The notes beneath the pieces were generated by a model. The model was not told where the DNA came from. It was given only the letters and a program-made list of their open reading frames with translations, and ran no database searches. Source: Branchiostoma floridae (Eukaryota; Chordata; Leptocardii; Amphioxiformes; Branchiostomatidae). Taken from it: a stretch of 54,364 nt of DNA. Below are positions 1 to 11,864 of this stretch, piece by piece. The translations under genes were made by a program, and so were the position numbers. Each line of letters opens with the position of its first letter. Position 1 is the first letter of the stretch. Where the stretch lies: the NCBI RefSeq assembly GCF_000003815.2, contig NW_023365789.1:272960-327323 (forward strand), given 5' to 3'.

Positions 1-387
1 ACTGGTAAGGCATAAAGTTCTTGGTACTTCTGTACTTGTATGGAGTCAAATGATGGGTGGTGACCATAGAAGAAGGTTATAACTGATGGTCATAAAATTT
101 CTCTTCTTTTTTTCAGTTCATTTTTTTTCTGGTAAGGTCATGTTCTAAATACAACTCAAGTATAAAGGTTGTCTTATGGCAACTCAATACAGTGCGTCTG
201 ACACACACGCGGGTCTAATCATAGTTTCCTTAGCTTAGTTGTTGATATAAGAGTTCGTAACCATCAACGAGAATTGTATACAGTTTGGGCGAGGACATGC
301 TTACTATGTTGACCTGAAGGATCAACATAGTCGTCTCAGTGCTTTACAGTTTAGACATGGAGGACTTGATAAAGGTATTCTTCTCAC
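1..387. other. Last visible intron of G1
   Basis: Lies downstream of the donor at 386-387 on the minus strand. In G4 the final exon is 420 bp further on, so the G1 counterpart would fall just off the window. No other feature seen. Confidence 0.6.
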
Positions 388-2062
388 CGTTGAATGTGGG
401 CCTGTCCTCCGGGTTCTGGCTCCAGCATGTCTGCATCAGCTGACTGACTGTGTTCACGTCAGGCAGGTCTGTAGGGACCAGGGTCAGGTCAGGTCGCTGT
501 CCTGACGTCACCGCAAGTCTGATCAGGGCAGAGTTCATAGCATCTGCAAATATGGTGATAAAGAAAGCAGTCTGTGGTAAATTTCAGGTACACCATTTTC
601 AAATACGAAACGTGTAATTTGTGCATCACAGAGTCGAAGATATTCAAGGCCTACAATTGGAGTTTGGCTGACGATTGAGATGCCTCGACAAGAGAACAAA
701 TATCAGACAACATGAACTCACTTCCATACAGCTCTGCTCTTGTAATGATCTCCCAGAGCAGCACACCAAAACTGAAACAAAAATACTTTTGTTGAGCTGA
801 AAGAAAAACAAAAAAATTGATTTCTGGTTCATTTTGTATGTAAATGTATGAAAGGATGTTGGCTAGTACCTGTAAACATCGAACTGAGAAGTTGGGGCGA
901 GGTTGATATCCAAGAAGTACTCCGGTGGTGCATGCGTGATTGTGCTTCCTTCCGGACTGGTTTGCGTGCCAACACGAGATTTCAGCTTCCACTTGGACAG
1001 TCCGAAGTCTGAAATCTGAAATGGAACATTTACTTAGAATATACAATTCCTCGTGTAAAATTTAGAATTCATTCATTTCAAAACTAAGTGGTCACTTTTC
1101 TCTCACAATATGTAATTGTTACCTTCACATGGAAGTCCCCATCCAGTAGCACATTCTCTGCCTTCAGATCACAGTGGAGAATCTGTGGGTTCTGGCAGTG
1201 CAGGAAAGTCATCCCCAGGGAGATCTCGTGCGCCATTCTCCACCTCAGGGCCCAGGGCACGTCCACATCCCGCAGCAGCCCGGCCAGAGAGCCGTTCTCC
1301 ATGTAGGGCATCACGATGGCGAAGTTTGGATCCAGACAGACCCCCAGCAGACTGATGACGTGGTCTGATCGGCTTCCCAGGTTCAGTTTCCTCGCCTCAG
1401 AGTACAACACTTCCTGCTCACTTCAAGTGAAGGAGCATACAAAAACAACATGTGAGTGAAAATTGCTTCCATTCCTGTAAAATATGTTATCTATAATACA
1501 TTCTCTTATATCCATATCTAAAAATCTGTATATCCACAATCTTTATCCATACGGGTCAAATCCAAAAGTGCAAAATAGCCATCAGCTCTGTTGTTCTATG
1601 TGACCGTTGGGGCATCACAGAATATCTGGCAGCTAGTTTCCTCCAACGTTCTCGAGTATCTGTTCTTAGAGTTGCACTTTTATTAGTGTCATGTCAGTCC
1701 ATTCTCCGGTATTATCATCCATATTTCCGTCATCCATGGACTTTGCATGGCAGTTTTGGCTGTCTCAATGACCGTGACATGAACGTACTGTGTGACATAC
1801 GGAAGTGAACACTCAATCGGTCGTAGGGAAAGCTTTTTTTCAAATAGACATCGTTTGACGTCAGAAAAGAAAAAACACAGGAAATCCTGACCTTCCTTCT
1901 ATCTTGCGAGTCAGCAGACATTTGACGGCCACGTCCTGTCTCCAGTCAAGATGCCGGGCTTTCGTGACGTAGGCGAACCCCCCACGACCGAGAATGGACT
2001 GTTCCTCCAGGCGTCCAGACTCCACAATAGGGAACCTGCGATCTATCGTCACGCTAGGGTAT
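388..2062 (-). CDS. G1 protein kinase domain, five exons in window
   Basis: Exons 2062-1892, 1420-1123, 1015-870, 771-722 and 543-388, with exon lengths identical to G4 (171, 298, 146, 50, 156). The ATP lysine (VAVK), catalytic Asp (HCD), Asn (AEN) and DFG are present, so catalysis is likely. The Arg of HRD is Cys, making it a non-RD kinase. The family resembles RIPK/IRAK-type TKL kinases by motif; the exact subfamily is not determined. Confidence 0.87.
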
Positions 2063-3983
2063 CTGGTGGGGGAAATATTAAATGTCTGGGTATAAACCTA
2101 AAGCACCTTGCAGCGTTATGGTTTTTCTTTGTGCGATAACTTATTTTTTTTCACAGACTATTGCCACAAGTCAAACAAACAGCTAATGTACCTGTTCTGA
2201 AGATCACCAGCCTCTTGGCCACCAACAGCACCGAGGTCTGCTCCATGTCCTCTTGTTCTGATATCTGCGGTCTGATAAAAAAAGTTTTTGATTGGTCACA
2301 TGGCGCAGTGTACCAATTACTGATTTGAAATGTTCTCAAAAAAGCCATTTCCATTGAACCTAAAAACATAAAACAGACAAATAAACATCACCGCACCCGG
2401 GGTATCGTCGAAAGCTGCTCGGCCAGCTGCTGAAAGTCCAGGTCTCTGAGGTGCTGCTCCAGGGCGGAAAGTGTGGCCGTCTCACCTTCCTTCTCTCTCC
2501 ACTGTACCAGGGTCTGGTACACCTGGTCAGGAACGTCGTCTGGGGCGGAAGCCTGGCGAATAGGAAGCAGGGAAAATCTAACATTTCTGTTTGCTGGATT
2601 TCCTGAGAATTTTACTTAAAATTACATCTAAAACGCCACTTACGATGAAGAGCTCGAGTGGCTGTTTTATAGTTATTTACGGTTGGCAAGCTATAATTCA
2701 TTACAAAGCAAACCATAACCTGATATATTATTGCAGAATTTTTAGCAAAAGATAAGAAATATGTTGATTTGTTGCGCCGAATCAGACCCGCTGCATGTAT
2801 AACATAGATTCACAAGTATGAAATATTATTGAAGTCAGTTGATTTTATCTGCACAAATGCAATGCCAATATGGTGATGATGATGATGATGATAACCCCAC
2901 CTTGATGTCGTTTATCTCCGTGTTGCTGAGCCCCAGGCTCCTTGCCAGGGGTTTCCACTCGGTTTGCTTCACCTTCACGGACAGACGGTTGAAGAGCTTG
3001 AGAACCTCTGTAACAAAACATCTCTTGTCAACTCTAACGGATAAAATACATTGTCAAGTTACTAGCAACACAACCAAAACAACTTATGTGTAGAGGTGGG
3101 GAAATTGTGGGTTAAACTAATACATCATACAAACATCTACAGTTAAAAGATTAGGTTGAGCTATTTGAAGTGGTAACTTTGTGAGGTAACATTAACGATA
3201 TCATCATTAAAGGCATGCCTCACCTTTCCCAGCCTCCTGTTTCAAGAAGGCCATGATGGCGCCGGTCCCTTGTTCACACACATCCTGTGGAGGATATGTC
3301 AGGGGGTTTCCAGACACATCCAAGTCCTCCAGCTTGTCTGCTCGGTGAAGGGCGGTTGGGAGCCTGGTGATGTTGTTGTTCTTTATGACCAGTTTCTCCA
3401 TGGCAGGTAGTTCACACAGGACTTCTGGGAACGTGTGGAACTTGTTGTTCTCGAGGTAGACCTCCTGTAGGTTGTGCAGGTGAAGGCGGAAGGCGGAGAG
3501 TTTATTATTACTGACATCTAACACCTCGAGGTTAGGGAGCGAGCAGACGCCTGAGGGTACCTCCGTCAGCTGATTATAGTCAATGTGCAGTTCTCTCAGT
3601 TTCTGCAGCTTTTCCACACCAGGAGGGAAGGTGGAGAGTTTATTATTATAGACACTTAACACCTCAAGGTTAGGGAGCGAGCAAACGCCTGAGGGCACCT
3701 CCGTCAGCTGATTGTCACAAATGTACAGATGTGTCAATTTCTGCAAGGAACCGATCGCCTGTGGCAAACTTGTCAGCATGTTGCTATAAGCGCTCAAACG
3801 GTAAAGTTTCTGCAGACGGCCGATTGCTTCCGGGATGCTGGTTAGTTTGTTTCTGGACACATCTAGAACCTCCAGGTCAGTGATATCAAACACCTCCTCC
3901 GGGATGGACGTCAGACCCTGGTTACTCAGGTCAAGGTAAAGCAGACCGTCGACGGTACGCTGGAGGTTCAGGCCTGCCGCCAT
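388..3983 (-). CDS. G1: LRR-death domain-kinase gene (3' end outside window)
   Basis: Predicted cytosolic sensor kinase. Coding exons in transcript order: 3983-3224, 3007-2901, 2552-2397, 2271-2192, 2062-1892, 1420-1123, 1015-870, 771-722, 543-388. All borders are GT-AG and the phases join without a stop, giving 641 codons in the window. Residues 1-253 are leucine-rich repeats, 254-341 a death domain, about 368-641 a tyrosine-kinase-like (TKL/RIPK/IRAK-type) kinase. Seen in the kinase: glycine loop LGRGGFAYV, VAVK lysine, HCDLKAEN catalytic loop, DFG, PPEY, and the C-lobe pattern CW..NPEDRP.F. The last exon seen ends in phase 1, so at least one further exon (equivalent to G4 46942-47027) should lie before base 1. 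The start ATG follows a likely 3' splice site (CAG at 3996-3998). The LRR part is much shorter than in G2 and G3. Ligand and substrate are unknown. Confidence 0.85.
2192..2271 (-). CDS. G1 short linker exon between death domain and kinase
   Basis: An 80-nt exon, phase 0 in and 2 out. Its end (GAVGGQEAGDLQNR) resembles the end of the 77-nt G4 exon (GAVGGHLPVEVQRR), which supports the frame. No domain is recognised. Confidence 0.7.
2397..3007 (-). CDS. G1 death domain, two exons
   Basis: Exons 3007-2901 (phase 1 in, 0 out) and 2552-2397 (0 in, 0 out). Seen: EWKPLARSLGLS in the first half, and VYQTLVQWREKEG followed by LEQHLRDLDFQQLAEQL in the second. This is the classic death-fold pattern (W..LA..LG, then a W..K.G segment and an amphipathic last helix). 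Death domains make homotypic assemblies, for example MyD88-IRAK or RIPK1-FADD. The first exon is 6 nt shorter than its paralogues. Confidence 0.88.
3224..3983 (-). CDS. G1 LRR exon
   Basis: A single exon codes for the N-terminus MAAGLNLQRTVDG, then about nine 23-residue repeats of the pattern LxxLxVxxNxLxxxPxxL, then a cap ending in a proline-rich turn and the helix AIMAFLKQEA. It contains only two of the 46-residue NQLTEVPSGVC units that are amplified in G2 and G3. The text jumps from NNKLSAF straight to LHLHNLQEV, so the four or so repeats starting NPIRRLPDDV in the paralogues are missing in frame. The exon ends in phase 1. LRRs of this type bind proteins or microbial ligands; here that is inference. 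Confidence 0.9.
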
Positions 3984-4047
3984 GTTGGATAATTCCTGCA
4001 TAAGGTACAAAGAAACTGTAGATTTGATTCCCGCAAACGCGCATAGC

Positions 4048-4052
4048 ACGCA

Positions 4053-4092
<40 letters not shown>
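4048..4092. repeat. CA/TG microsatellite 5' of G1
   Basis: A (CA)n run on the plus strand, read as (UG)n in the G1 transcript, ends about 50 nt upstream of the likely 3' splice site of the LRR exon. The same placement is seen in G2, G3 and G4. An open frame of Cys-Val repeats running into the LRR frame is an artefact of this repeat. Confidence 0.9.
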
Positions 4093-4095
<3 letters not shown>

Positions 4096-4787
4096 CTGTG
4101 ATGGTGATGAGATGCATGGTATACTAGCTACTGTAGAGTAGAAACCCTCAATATTAGCCTTTGTTTACAGTCACGATGCAAAACGTACAGGCATATACAT
4201 GTAAATGTTCGTTACAGTATCTCCATGAAATATCTTGGATGTTGTATTTTCACTAGCGTTTGTCTGTGTGTTTGTGAACAAGATAACTCAAGAACAGCTG
4301 TGTGGATTGGTTTCATACTTGGTGTTTGGTGGGGCGTGAATGTGATGAAAGCTGGAAATGATTATATTTTCGGCCCCCTAGCCGCGTCCCTTGGTACTGC
4401 AGTGCTATCTCGTGTTCTGAACAAGCTATGGTCATGTGCTTAGGACGATGTTTGGGCCCCCTAGTGACTAGTTTGGGGATAGCAGGGGCACTTTTAATAC
4501 TCCTTAGTTGATATTGCTCTGTATGGCAGCAAACGGTGGGACTGGTCGGTTCATTTTTAGCCGTTATAAGACTACAATCGTTGGTCCGCTTTGTCATCTT
4601 GCAATCTTCACGTAATGACAACTACATTGTGCTGTCACAAAGATTACGCCGTTCTATTTACCATTTTATATATATGATCTTTAAACGCTCCTGGGAGGCT
4701 GACTCGGCCTCAAGCTCACTTTGCAAACTTTATTTACTGACAAAACAATCATGTAGCTATATAGAGAGAGAACGTTATTCCCCTACT

Positions 4788-4800
4788 TGACCTTTGACCG
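4788..4800 (-). promoter_or_regulatory. DR1-type direct repeat
   Basis: On the minus strand the site reads CGGTCA-A-AGGTCA, two half-sites of the RGGTCA type separated by one base. This is the consensus bound by RXR, HNF4, PPAR and COUP-TF families. Related copies head the alpha modules at 5162-5174, 5527-5539, 17148-17160, 17265-17277 and 18039-18051. Confidence 0.45.
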
Positions 4801-7440
4801 CCAGTGGCAGGTGGCACCAGGTACAATGTACGAACATACCTGCGCTGTGCAATACGTTTCGACCGATCCAAGTTGGGGGTTTTGACTAGAAATGACATCT
4901 TCATTAACTGACAACACAACTATGTAACCGTAGAACGTGTGTGATCCCAGTAGTGACCCCGACACTAAACTCGAGATCCGCAGTCACGTTTTACTCACCG
5001 TTGGACTTTTTTGTCAGACCATCAAGCATGCTAAAGTACATCACAATCTTCTTTTACTGACTAAAGAGTTATGTTATATACCAGCCGACATGCTCACTCC
5101 ACCATCTTTATTTACTGACGACACAATTATGTAGCCATAGAGATAACTTTATTCCCCTACTGGACCTTTGAACCCCAGTGCAGTGGGAGGTGGCACCAGG
5201 TACAACATACCTGCGCTGCCAAGACATTTCAACCGATACAAGACTGGGAATTTCTGACTTTTTTTGCAAATTTCATAGATCAGTAATGACGATCTACCCT
5301 GCTGTTTTACTACCCAATGTGTGCTTGTCATCATCATTACACCGGAAGAGTCCTAACTTTGAACATCAGCTAAGCCTTTGGGTGATGTTTCGACATCTGT
5401 TTTATGCGATTTAAGAACATATTTACGTATGTTAGACTCTGTCGCAGGCTAACCGACATGCTCACTCCGCCATCTTTATTTACTGACAACACAATAATAT
5501 AGCAATATGAACATTATTCCCCTACTTGACCTTTGAGCTCCCGTGGGAGGTGGCACCAGGTACAATGTACAAACATACCTGCGCTGCCGAAAGATGTAAA
5601 CATGTCCAACTTGGGGTTTTAGATTTGAATTTTCTCATTTCTCAAATCCACAACTTAGTAATAAGAAGCTACGCAATTGATAAGAGCATAACGATATGAA
5701 GGCTCAAAATGATTAATCTATAGTTTGTAATCGATAATTAGTGATTAGAATAATGAGACGTGATCCTAACACTGATACAGTAGTAACCCCCACACTAGCC
5801 TCGAGATCCGCAGGCACGTTGCACACACCGTGACTATGGAGCAACCGCGTGACTTTGCTGTTGCTACTTGGCTGAGTAAAAATTTAATTAGTTCACTGCG
5901 TCATAACATCAAAGAAAGTCGAAAACGTTACACCATCATGATTTGATTCTTGTTTGATATGAAAAAATTTAAAGCATGAAAGAGCTTAGCTATTGTTGCT
6001 GAAGACTTTGCTTAAGTTTGCAAGACAATTTTTATAAATAGGCAATGGAGAGGCAATCTAACCTGTAGGCTTACTTAAATTTCTTCCCAAATGTTTAGGG
6101 ATGATGTATTGGAGTAAGGTCCCTGGCTATGAGAGGGGGGGGGGGGGGTGCTCCAACCCGGTTTCAGATTCCCCAACTGCGGGCCGAGAGCGATACAACG
6201 TCAACATCCTACAAGTCAAGTGCTGATCATTATCATTATCATTACAACATCCATCATGCAGATATACGGACGTATTTCATTATGAAAGTTATGTTCTTAT
6301 AGTCTCTCCATGCTATAAGTAACTAAGTAAGAACTTTACTATCAAGCTCAAACCATACCATTTGCTGGTTACAAAGATGGAGTTTCCTATGTTTGCATTG
6401 GATACAGAGACTCTTTAAACCGTCTAACACGGTGTCTAGTAAAAGATAAACAAATCAACAGCATAAGAAGTGCCAAATTACCTACAGTTTTCACTCCTTA
6501 TGCATTATGTTGAGACGATGTGAGGCACAGTTAGCCTTAATCTGTATTGTAATCTGTTTTTTTACTGGCTCGCTTCCCTCAAAAATCCCAGCCACTACTA
6601 CCTCATTCCAACCTCTGCTTGGAGAATACCGTATCCATATTTGATCTTTAAACGTCAGTGGAGGGGGCACCAGGTACAATGTACAAAGATAACGGTACCA
6701 CCCTGCCAAAATGGCAAACACGTCACACTAGGGGTTTTAGACGTGACTTGTTCAACTTTGATGTTAGTTAATAATGACGAGCTTTTTGATAATACGTAAC
6801 ATCAAGACTTGAGGAATGAATGCGGTAAAACGTAAATTTGTATTCCCAATGACAAGTCGCATCTTATGGCATGTTCGTTACAGACACTGATACTTAAATT
6901 CCCCCAATACTAGCCTCCGGCCACGCAGTCACGTTGCGTATAACGTGACTATGGGACAGTCACGTAACTTTTTTTCTTTGTTAATATTAATATTTTTCCT
7001 TTGTCAAGACAGATTTAATGCAATATAGACAATCTGCTTTTGGTTGTCATTAAATCAGTCAAAGGCAACACTGTGTCCACCTCTAACTTGCGCATTGGGT
7101 AAGTTGGTTTCCATGGTACCCATTGGCAAAAACACAAAACATGCATGTAACATTATGATTTAAAATAAATCAATGGATTGGCATGGGACCTTAATATCTA
7201 ACTATTCTGTGTTAAAGTGAAGAGTTTGCTATCGCACAGACTTATTCTCAGATTTAATCGAGTTGCGCAAGGTCTATTTGAAAAGTGAGCACGGCAGGTG
7301 ACTGCAGCATAACAAGGTAACGACTACTCACGGCTTTAACACTTGGGTGGTGCAAATTACGGTGAAACCTTCTCCGTGAATTGTTCTCCCCCTCTCAGTA
7401 ACTTTACACACTGTTCGCTCCACGTAGACGTATTTGCCCA

Positions 7441-7450
7441 GCGCATGCGC
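7441..7450. promoter_or_regulatory. NRF1-like site in candidate G1 promoter
   Basis: Palindrome GCGCATGCGC, the core of the NRF1 consensus, followed about 30 bp later by an E-box (CACGTG). The same arrangement is conserved at 19390-19399 and 35987-35996 in the paralogous flanks, about 2.7-3.5 kb before the start codons. It suggests a CpG-type promoter with a long first intron. No transcript data are available. Confidence 0.4.
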
Positions 7451-7527
7451 CTAGCCCTAAAAGTAGAATTTCCCCTCGTGTCACGTGAGATATTAGAGCG
7501 TGGGTAGGCCTGTCTGCCTTTTGCGCG

Positions 7528-8957
7528 ATGTTTCAACTGAACTTCTTAACACATGCCGGAGTGAAACATATGACCTTGTTTGACCACAAAAGTAGAAATA
7601 CAACCATAATTGTAGTGATGATTGATGGATATTTATTCTCTGAACCGATCAAAAACAAACATATAGATGGATATCAAGCTCACCTGTTGTGCTTACGTGT
7701 CACTGCTGACCTCTGACCCCCGGGAGGGTGTTTACCACGTACGGTGTGGACTTAACGAACGTGTGGTGCGATAAGGTGAAGATGGGGCCATTGTGCATTT
7801 GATGCAGGGGGAATTTGCAGTAATTTTGATAAGTTTGCAGTACAAGGGATGAAGTATCGACAGGAAAACTGTAGTAGTTACTTGACATTTTACTACTTAA
7901 CACACTGAATTTTTAAGATCATTTTTTTGTCATTTCTGTTATGTAGTTTACCTTAAGAAAGTCACTATTTTTATGAGTTTTTATTTTTTTATTTATTAGA
8001 ACCCCAATTATGACGTTTAGAGGGGCTATCCGTATGATTTTGCCAAATGGTGCCTCATGTTATTACTCTGAGACAATGTGAACCCCGGAGAGTGTGGACT
8101 TTTACTAGCATGTGATGGTAGTGATGCTAGCTATGTGATACTAGCATGATCAGGGCATATAGTAGTAAGACATATAACGAGAATCTGTTCTTCTTGTCAG
8201 TCTTGTTATCCTTCTTGTTAATCGGGCAGCTTTGCCTTTCCTACCACAAAAATCAATAAATTTCTAAAAAAAAAAGAATCACCTGTTTTGCCCACGTGTC
8301 TATACCCACCTTGTGAACTCCACAACGGTGTTTACCAGGTACGGTGTTGACTCAGGTAAATATTGAGGTGACCTTACGGCCGTACGTGAGGTTAACGTCT
8401 TATGCTTGTTGGAGGGATGTAATTTCGCAACATTTCAACATTTTTGCTACAAACGGAATATTTTTTAGTTCTATGAAATGTTAACTTTTTTTCATTGCTC
8501 TTAATGAATGACACTATGAACAAAAATACCATATTAGTCAGTAAAGTAGTGTATTAGTTCTCCCTCCGTGCCCATACAACTGCGCTTCTTATCAGCCATT
8601 TGTTAACGGTTAGTTTGTCAGCCGTATAGCTTTACGTCCTTTACAGCCAGCAAAATCAATAAATACCTTCTAAGTATAGTCACCATGTGCCCATACTGAC
8701 CTGTGACCTCCACAATGGTGTTTACCAGGTACGGTGTTGACTCAGGTAAATATTGTACGGTGTTGACTCAGGTAAATATTGAGGTGACCTTACGGCCGTA
8801 CGTGAGGTTAACGTCTTATGCTTGTTGAAGGCATGTAATTTCGCAACATTTCAACATTTTTCCTACAAACGGAATACAAGTTGGTTTCAAGAAAGGTTAA
8901 CTTTTTAATTTCTTTTAATGAATGGCACTTTGAACAAAAATACCATATTTGTCAAGT
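7528..8957. repeat. Tandem beta modules upstream of G1
   Basis: Three diverged copies of a module of about 400-550 bp starting near 7707, 8290 and 8690. Each has a TGACC..TGA-type element, GGTGTTTACCAGGTACGGTG, an ACGGCCGTACG palindrome and CATGTAATTTCGCAACATT. The same modules recur upstream of G2 at 19653-21020 and 22640-24200. No coding potential. Confidence 0.7.
8697..8709 (-). promoter_or_regulatory. Perfect DR1 element
   Basis: Minus strand AGGTCA-C-AGGTCA, an exact DR1 nuclear-receptor site. It heads a beta module. A second near-perfect copy (GGGTCA-G-AGGTCA) is at 7707-7719. Confidence 0.5.
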
Positions 8958-9080
8958 AGCTAGGTACAAACCCTGCCTAGCTAGGTACAAACCCTGCCTG
9001 GCTAGGTCCCATCCCTGCCCAGCTAGGTCCCAACCCTGCCTAGCTAGGTCCCAACCCTGCCTAGCTAGGTCCCAACCCTG
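8958..9080. repeat. 21-bp minisatellite, about six copies
   Basis: Unit AGCTAGGTCCCAACCCTGCC(T), with the first copies carrying ACAAA in place of CCCAA. It is absent from the matching part of the G2 flank, so it arose recently in this copy. The short open frame through it is a by-product of 21 being divisible by three. Confidence 0.9.
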
Positions 9081-11016
9081 TACTGCAGCCAGTAGTATCT
9101 CAGTGAATAAGTCGCACCGGGTAAAAGACTACTGACCCTACATGGATTTTGACCGTTTGGGAAAAACTTCTGGTAAACTCAATAATATGCTGACTAGTCT
9201 CGTTACCAGGCTATACTGGGCGGGCTATTTGTGGCCAATAATGCGCTTTTCTGTTTTTCATGGCGTATTAATTTTATATGTACCAATTTTCTTGCTGGCC
9301 GAATTCATAGAATACTAGTACGAAGGCCGCCCACAATCAAAGCTAACATGCCATCAGAAAATAAAATACTCGTAAGGCAGTAAACTAGTTGGTAAAGTCT
9401 GCGTGAGTGGAGCCAATGTATTAGAGCTGGTCTAACTTATCTTGTACAACATTGGTGTGTTACGACTTGCGGCGGTTTACTGGTTATAGTATATGGTGTG
9501 GAGAACAATGACGGCCCACCTTAAAGGACTCCTACATACTGGGTGGATAGATGGGTAGATACAGAGTGTACCTGTTTAAAGATTATGCATCATACATCAG
9601 GGTTACATATGATACTTTGTCATGAAACTCTAACTCATAAAACAGTCACCAGCCGTCATTTTTACCCAATTTTATTTACCACGTCACACGATTAACATGC
9701 AAAATAAGCAGAATGAAGAATGTAGACATTTACCAAATACTAAATCATTTTAAGCGCCATTAGATTATTAATTACTTTTATGTATACATTATATTATTAA
9801 TATGTTACTTTCAACCAACACCAAAATTATTCAGTTAAGAACTATATAACACTTCAGTGTTTATAATTTGTAATATAAAATCGATTAGAATTGTTAACTG
9901 TTTTATGTATTTCAATACATCATGTAGATTCCCAAATATGAACTGAAACTTCACTTTTCGTTTACTGAATGTATAGAAGTCAATGAATTGAATGCAATTA
10001 CTGCAGAATACTAACCATAAGCAATTCAATACTATAATCTGACCTATGTTGGTAATTATAGATTGAACAAAACATCCATAACAGATACTTACGACAGTGT
10101 GCCTATCAAGTAGCAAATAGTTATGTTCATAAGTTGATAATATGATCAAAACTGAATCATTCTACACCTCTGTTTTGCTATTTTGTGGTGACCACCACCT
10201 TACACATTGTTCTTAAAATGACAATGATATGATTATATATGACATCGTATAAGCTGGATTTTCATGATAAGATATAGTGAAGGGCAAGTGGAATATTTGA
10301 CAGCTTTTAGCTACATCAAGTCCTTTTTTTAAATTCTATGTAGTTGACTTCTTTTTCTGCCACAAAACCAAACAAATTAAACTCAATTAAAAACTTTCAC
10401 ATCAACTTACAGATCTAGAACAATCCTCACAGCGCTACCTCGAAATTCAATTCAGAATAAACCCTCATTTCATTATCAGTACGGAAGTTCGCACATCAAG
10501 TACATTTTTCACAGATCTACGTGTATTTTACAAACGCATGTGCCAAATGCTAGGAGTAGGCTATAACATGCGTCTGAGATTACACCCTATGACCATTCAT
10601 ATTATAGCATTGCTACTGCGATGTAGACATCAGCCCCTTCATAATCTATTTGCACTGTCTATCTACATCCATCAATGTGTACACCTTTTGTGACAAAATG
10701 CCATTATTTGCAAAGTTCCCTATCAAACGAGAAATAGCCTGTCAGTCTAGATATTAGTTTACACGCTATAATTGTATTGATAATTAAAGTGGATGATATC
10801 GTTGCTTTGGTTAATCATGTAGGTCAACTTAATTCATATCTTATTTTGCCTTCAGCCTCTTCAAATTTCGAATTCAACGACCACTGCCGCCTTCTTTTTG
10901 ATCAACACTGATGACCAATCACACCAGAACGTAAACTCGCGAGAGTTAGGGGCACGTGATCCTGCGGATACTTGTCGTCAGCGATTAGTCAATGTGCCGA
11001 TTGTTGTTTCGGTTAA
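9081..11016. other. 3' flank of G2, shared with G3
   Basis: No gene seen. 9170-10900 is strongly similar to 25216-26900 downstream of G3, with 9690-9960 nearly identical to 25750-26020. It probably includes the 3' UTR. 10880-11000 next to the G2 stop is less alike in the two copies. No convincing poly(A) site could be chosen. Confidence 0.6.
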
Positions 11017-11864
11017 TCACTTAGCTTTCGGCCTCTTCACAAAAGAATCCACCATCCTCACCAACTGCTCAAACAGCACCCCCTTCCACGGGTCCTCGTC
11101 CTGACCTTTGGCCATGTTGATGTAGATGAGCTGCGCGAAGGGGATGGACATGGGCCCGGGCGGCGGCCATGTTGTCTTCTCCAGCATCACGGGGATGATC
11201 GGTGTCTTCAAGGTGTGCGCAAGCGCAACTTCGTCCCGGCAGTTCTTGGACTCGGCGTAAGGGGGCGTCACGCAGCTGACAACGACCTGGACGTGAGATA
11301 CGTAATAATATCAAGTCCAAATCACATTGTTAGAAGAATTGTTTAAGCATTGCATATTATAGTGATTTGGTTGGTCGTTGTGTTTTCACAGAAAGGCTTA
11401 CCTGGCTCTTCACAATTTTCGTACTCTGCATGGGCGTTAAATTACAAACTAAATATTGCTATCATTATATTACTGAATATCAAGCTGATTTGTTACACCG
11501 AAAGGCTGTTATACTGGCTATATAGCTACAGATACAGCTATTCATTATAAGACATACCATATACTCGACCACTCATTCACATACTCAGTCATACTCACAC
11601 TCACTTACTGACTTATTCATCAGTCGCTCACTCACTCAAACACTCATTCACTCGCACCCATTCTCTAACCTAATTTTCTATGCTCACAATAATCCGTACC
11701 TTTGCTCCCCTGATACCCTTGTCCATCATCTCGTACAGACTGTCTCCTCCCCCCATCTGCTTGATGTCCATCCAGCAGCTGTAGCCTCGCTCCTGCAGGC
11801 GGTCGTGCAGCAGCAGCACTTTGTCCTGGTGGTCCCACTGGTACGACAGGAAAACCGCATTGTG
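11017..11864 (-). CDS. G2 TIR domain, two exons
   Basis: Exons 11864-11700 and 11286-11017, 144 residues to the stop. Box 1 is AVFLSYQWDHQDKV, then WMDIKQMGGGDSLYEMMDKG, then VVVSCVTPPYAESKNCRDEV, IIPVMLE and a C-terminal FVKRPKAK. It resembles the TIR_2 type, with a strand-end SxxYxxSxNCxxE motif, more than vertebrate TLR TIRs. A Glu in YEMM lies near where NAD-cleaving TIRs carry their catalytic Glu, but I cannot align it with certainty. Confidence 0.9.

Larger units (their letters stand above)
4093..7527. other. Upstream flank of G1, tandem alpha modules
   Basis: No gene seen. It holds about four diverged copies of a module of roughly 370 bp or more: a TGACCTTTGA element, then AGGTGGCACCAGGTACAATG, then CATACCTGCGCTGCC (near 4788, 5162, 5527 and 6660). 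The part 5610-7470 is homologous to 18110-19420 (upstream of G2) and 33980-36020 (upstream of G3). A poly-G run lies near 6135-6149. The block is probably the 5' regulatory or first-exon region that duplicated with the genes. Confidence 0.6.

Noticed and set aside
1088-1368. Plus-strand open frames over the kinase exon (also 48307-48596)
   Set aside because: They are antisense shadows of the conserved kinase exon.
3984-4091. N-terminal extension of Cys-Val repeats on the LRR frame (also 16683-16856 and 54100-54273)
   Set aside because: It is the CA microsatellite read in frame. The conserved MAAGLN start after a likely splice acceptor is better supported in all four genes.
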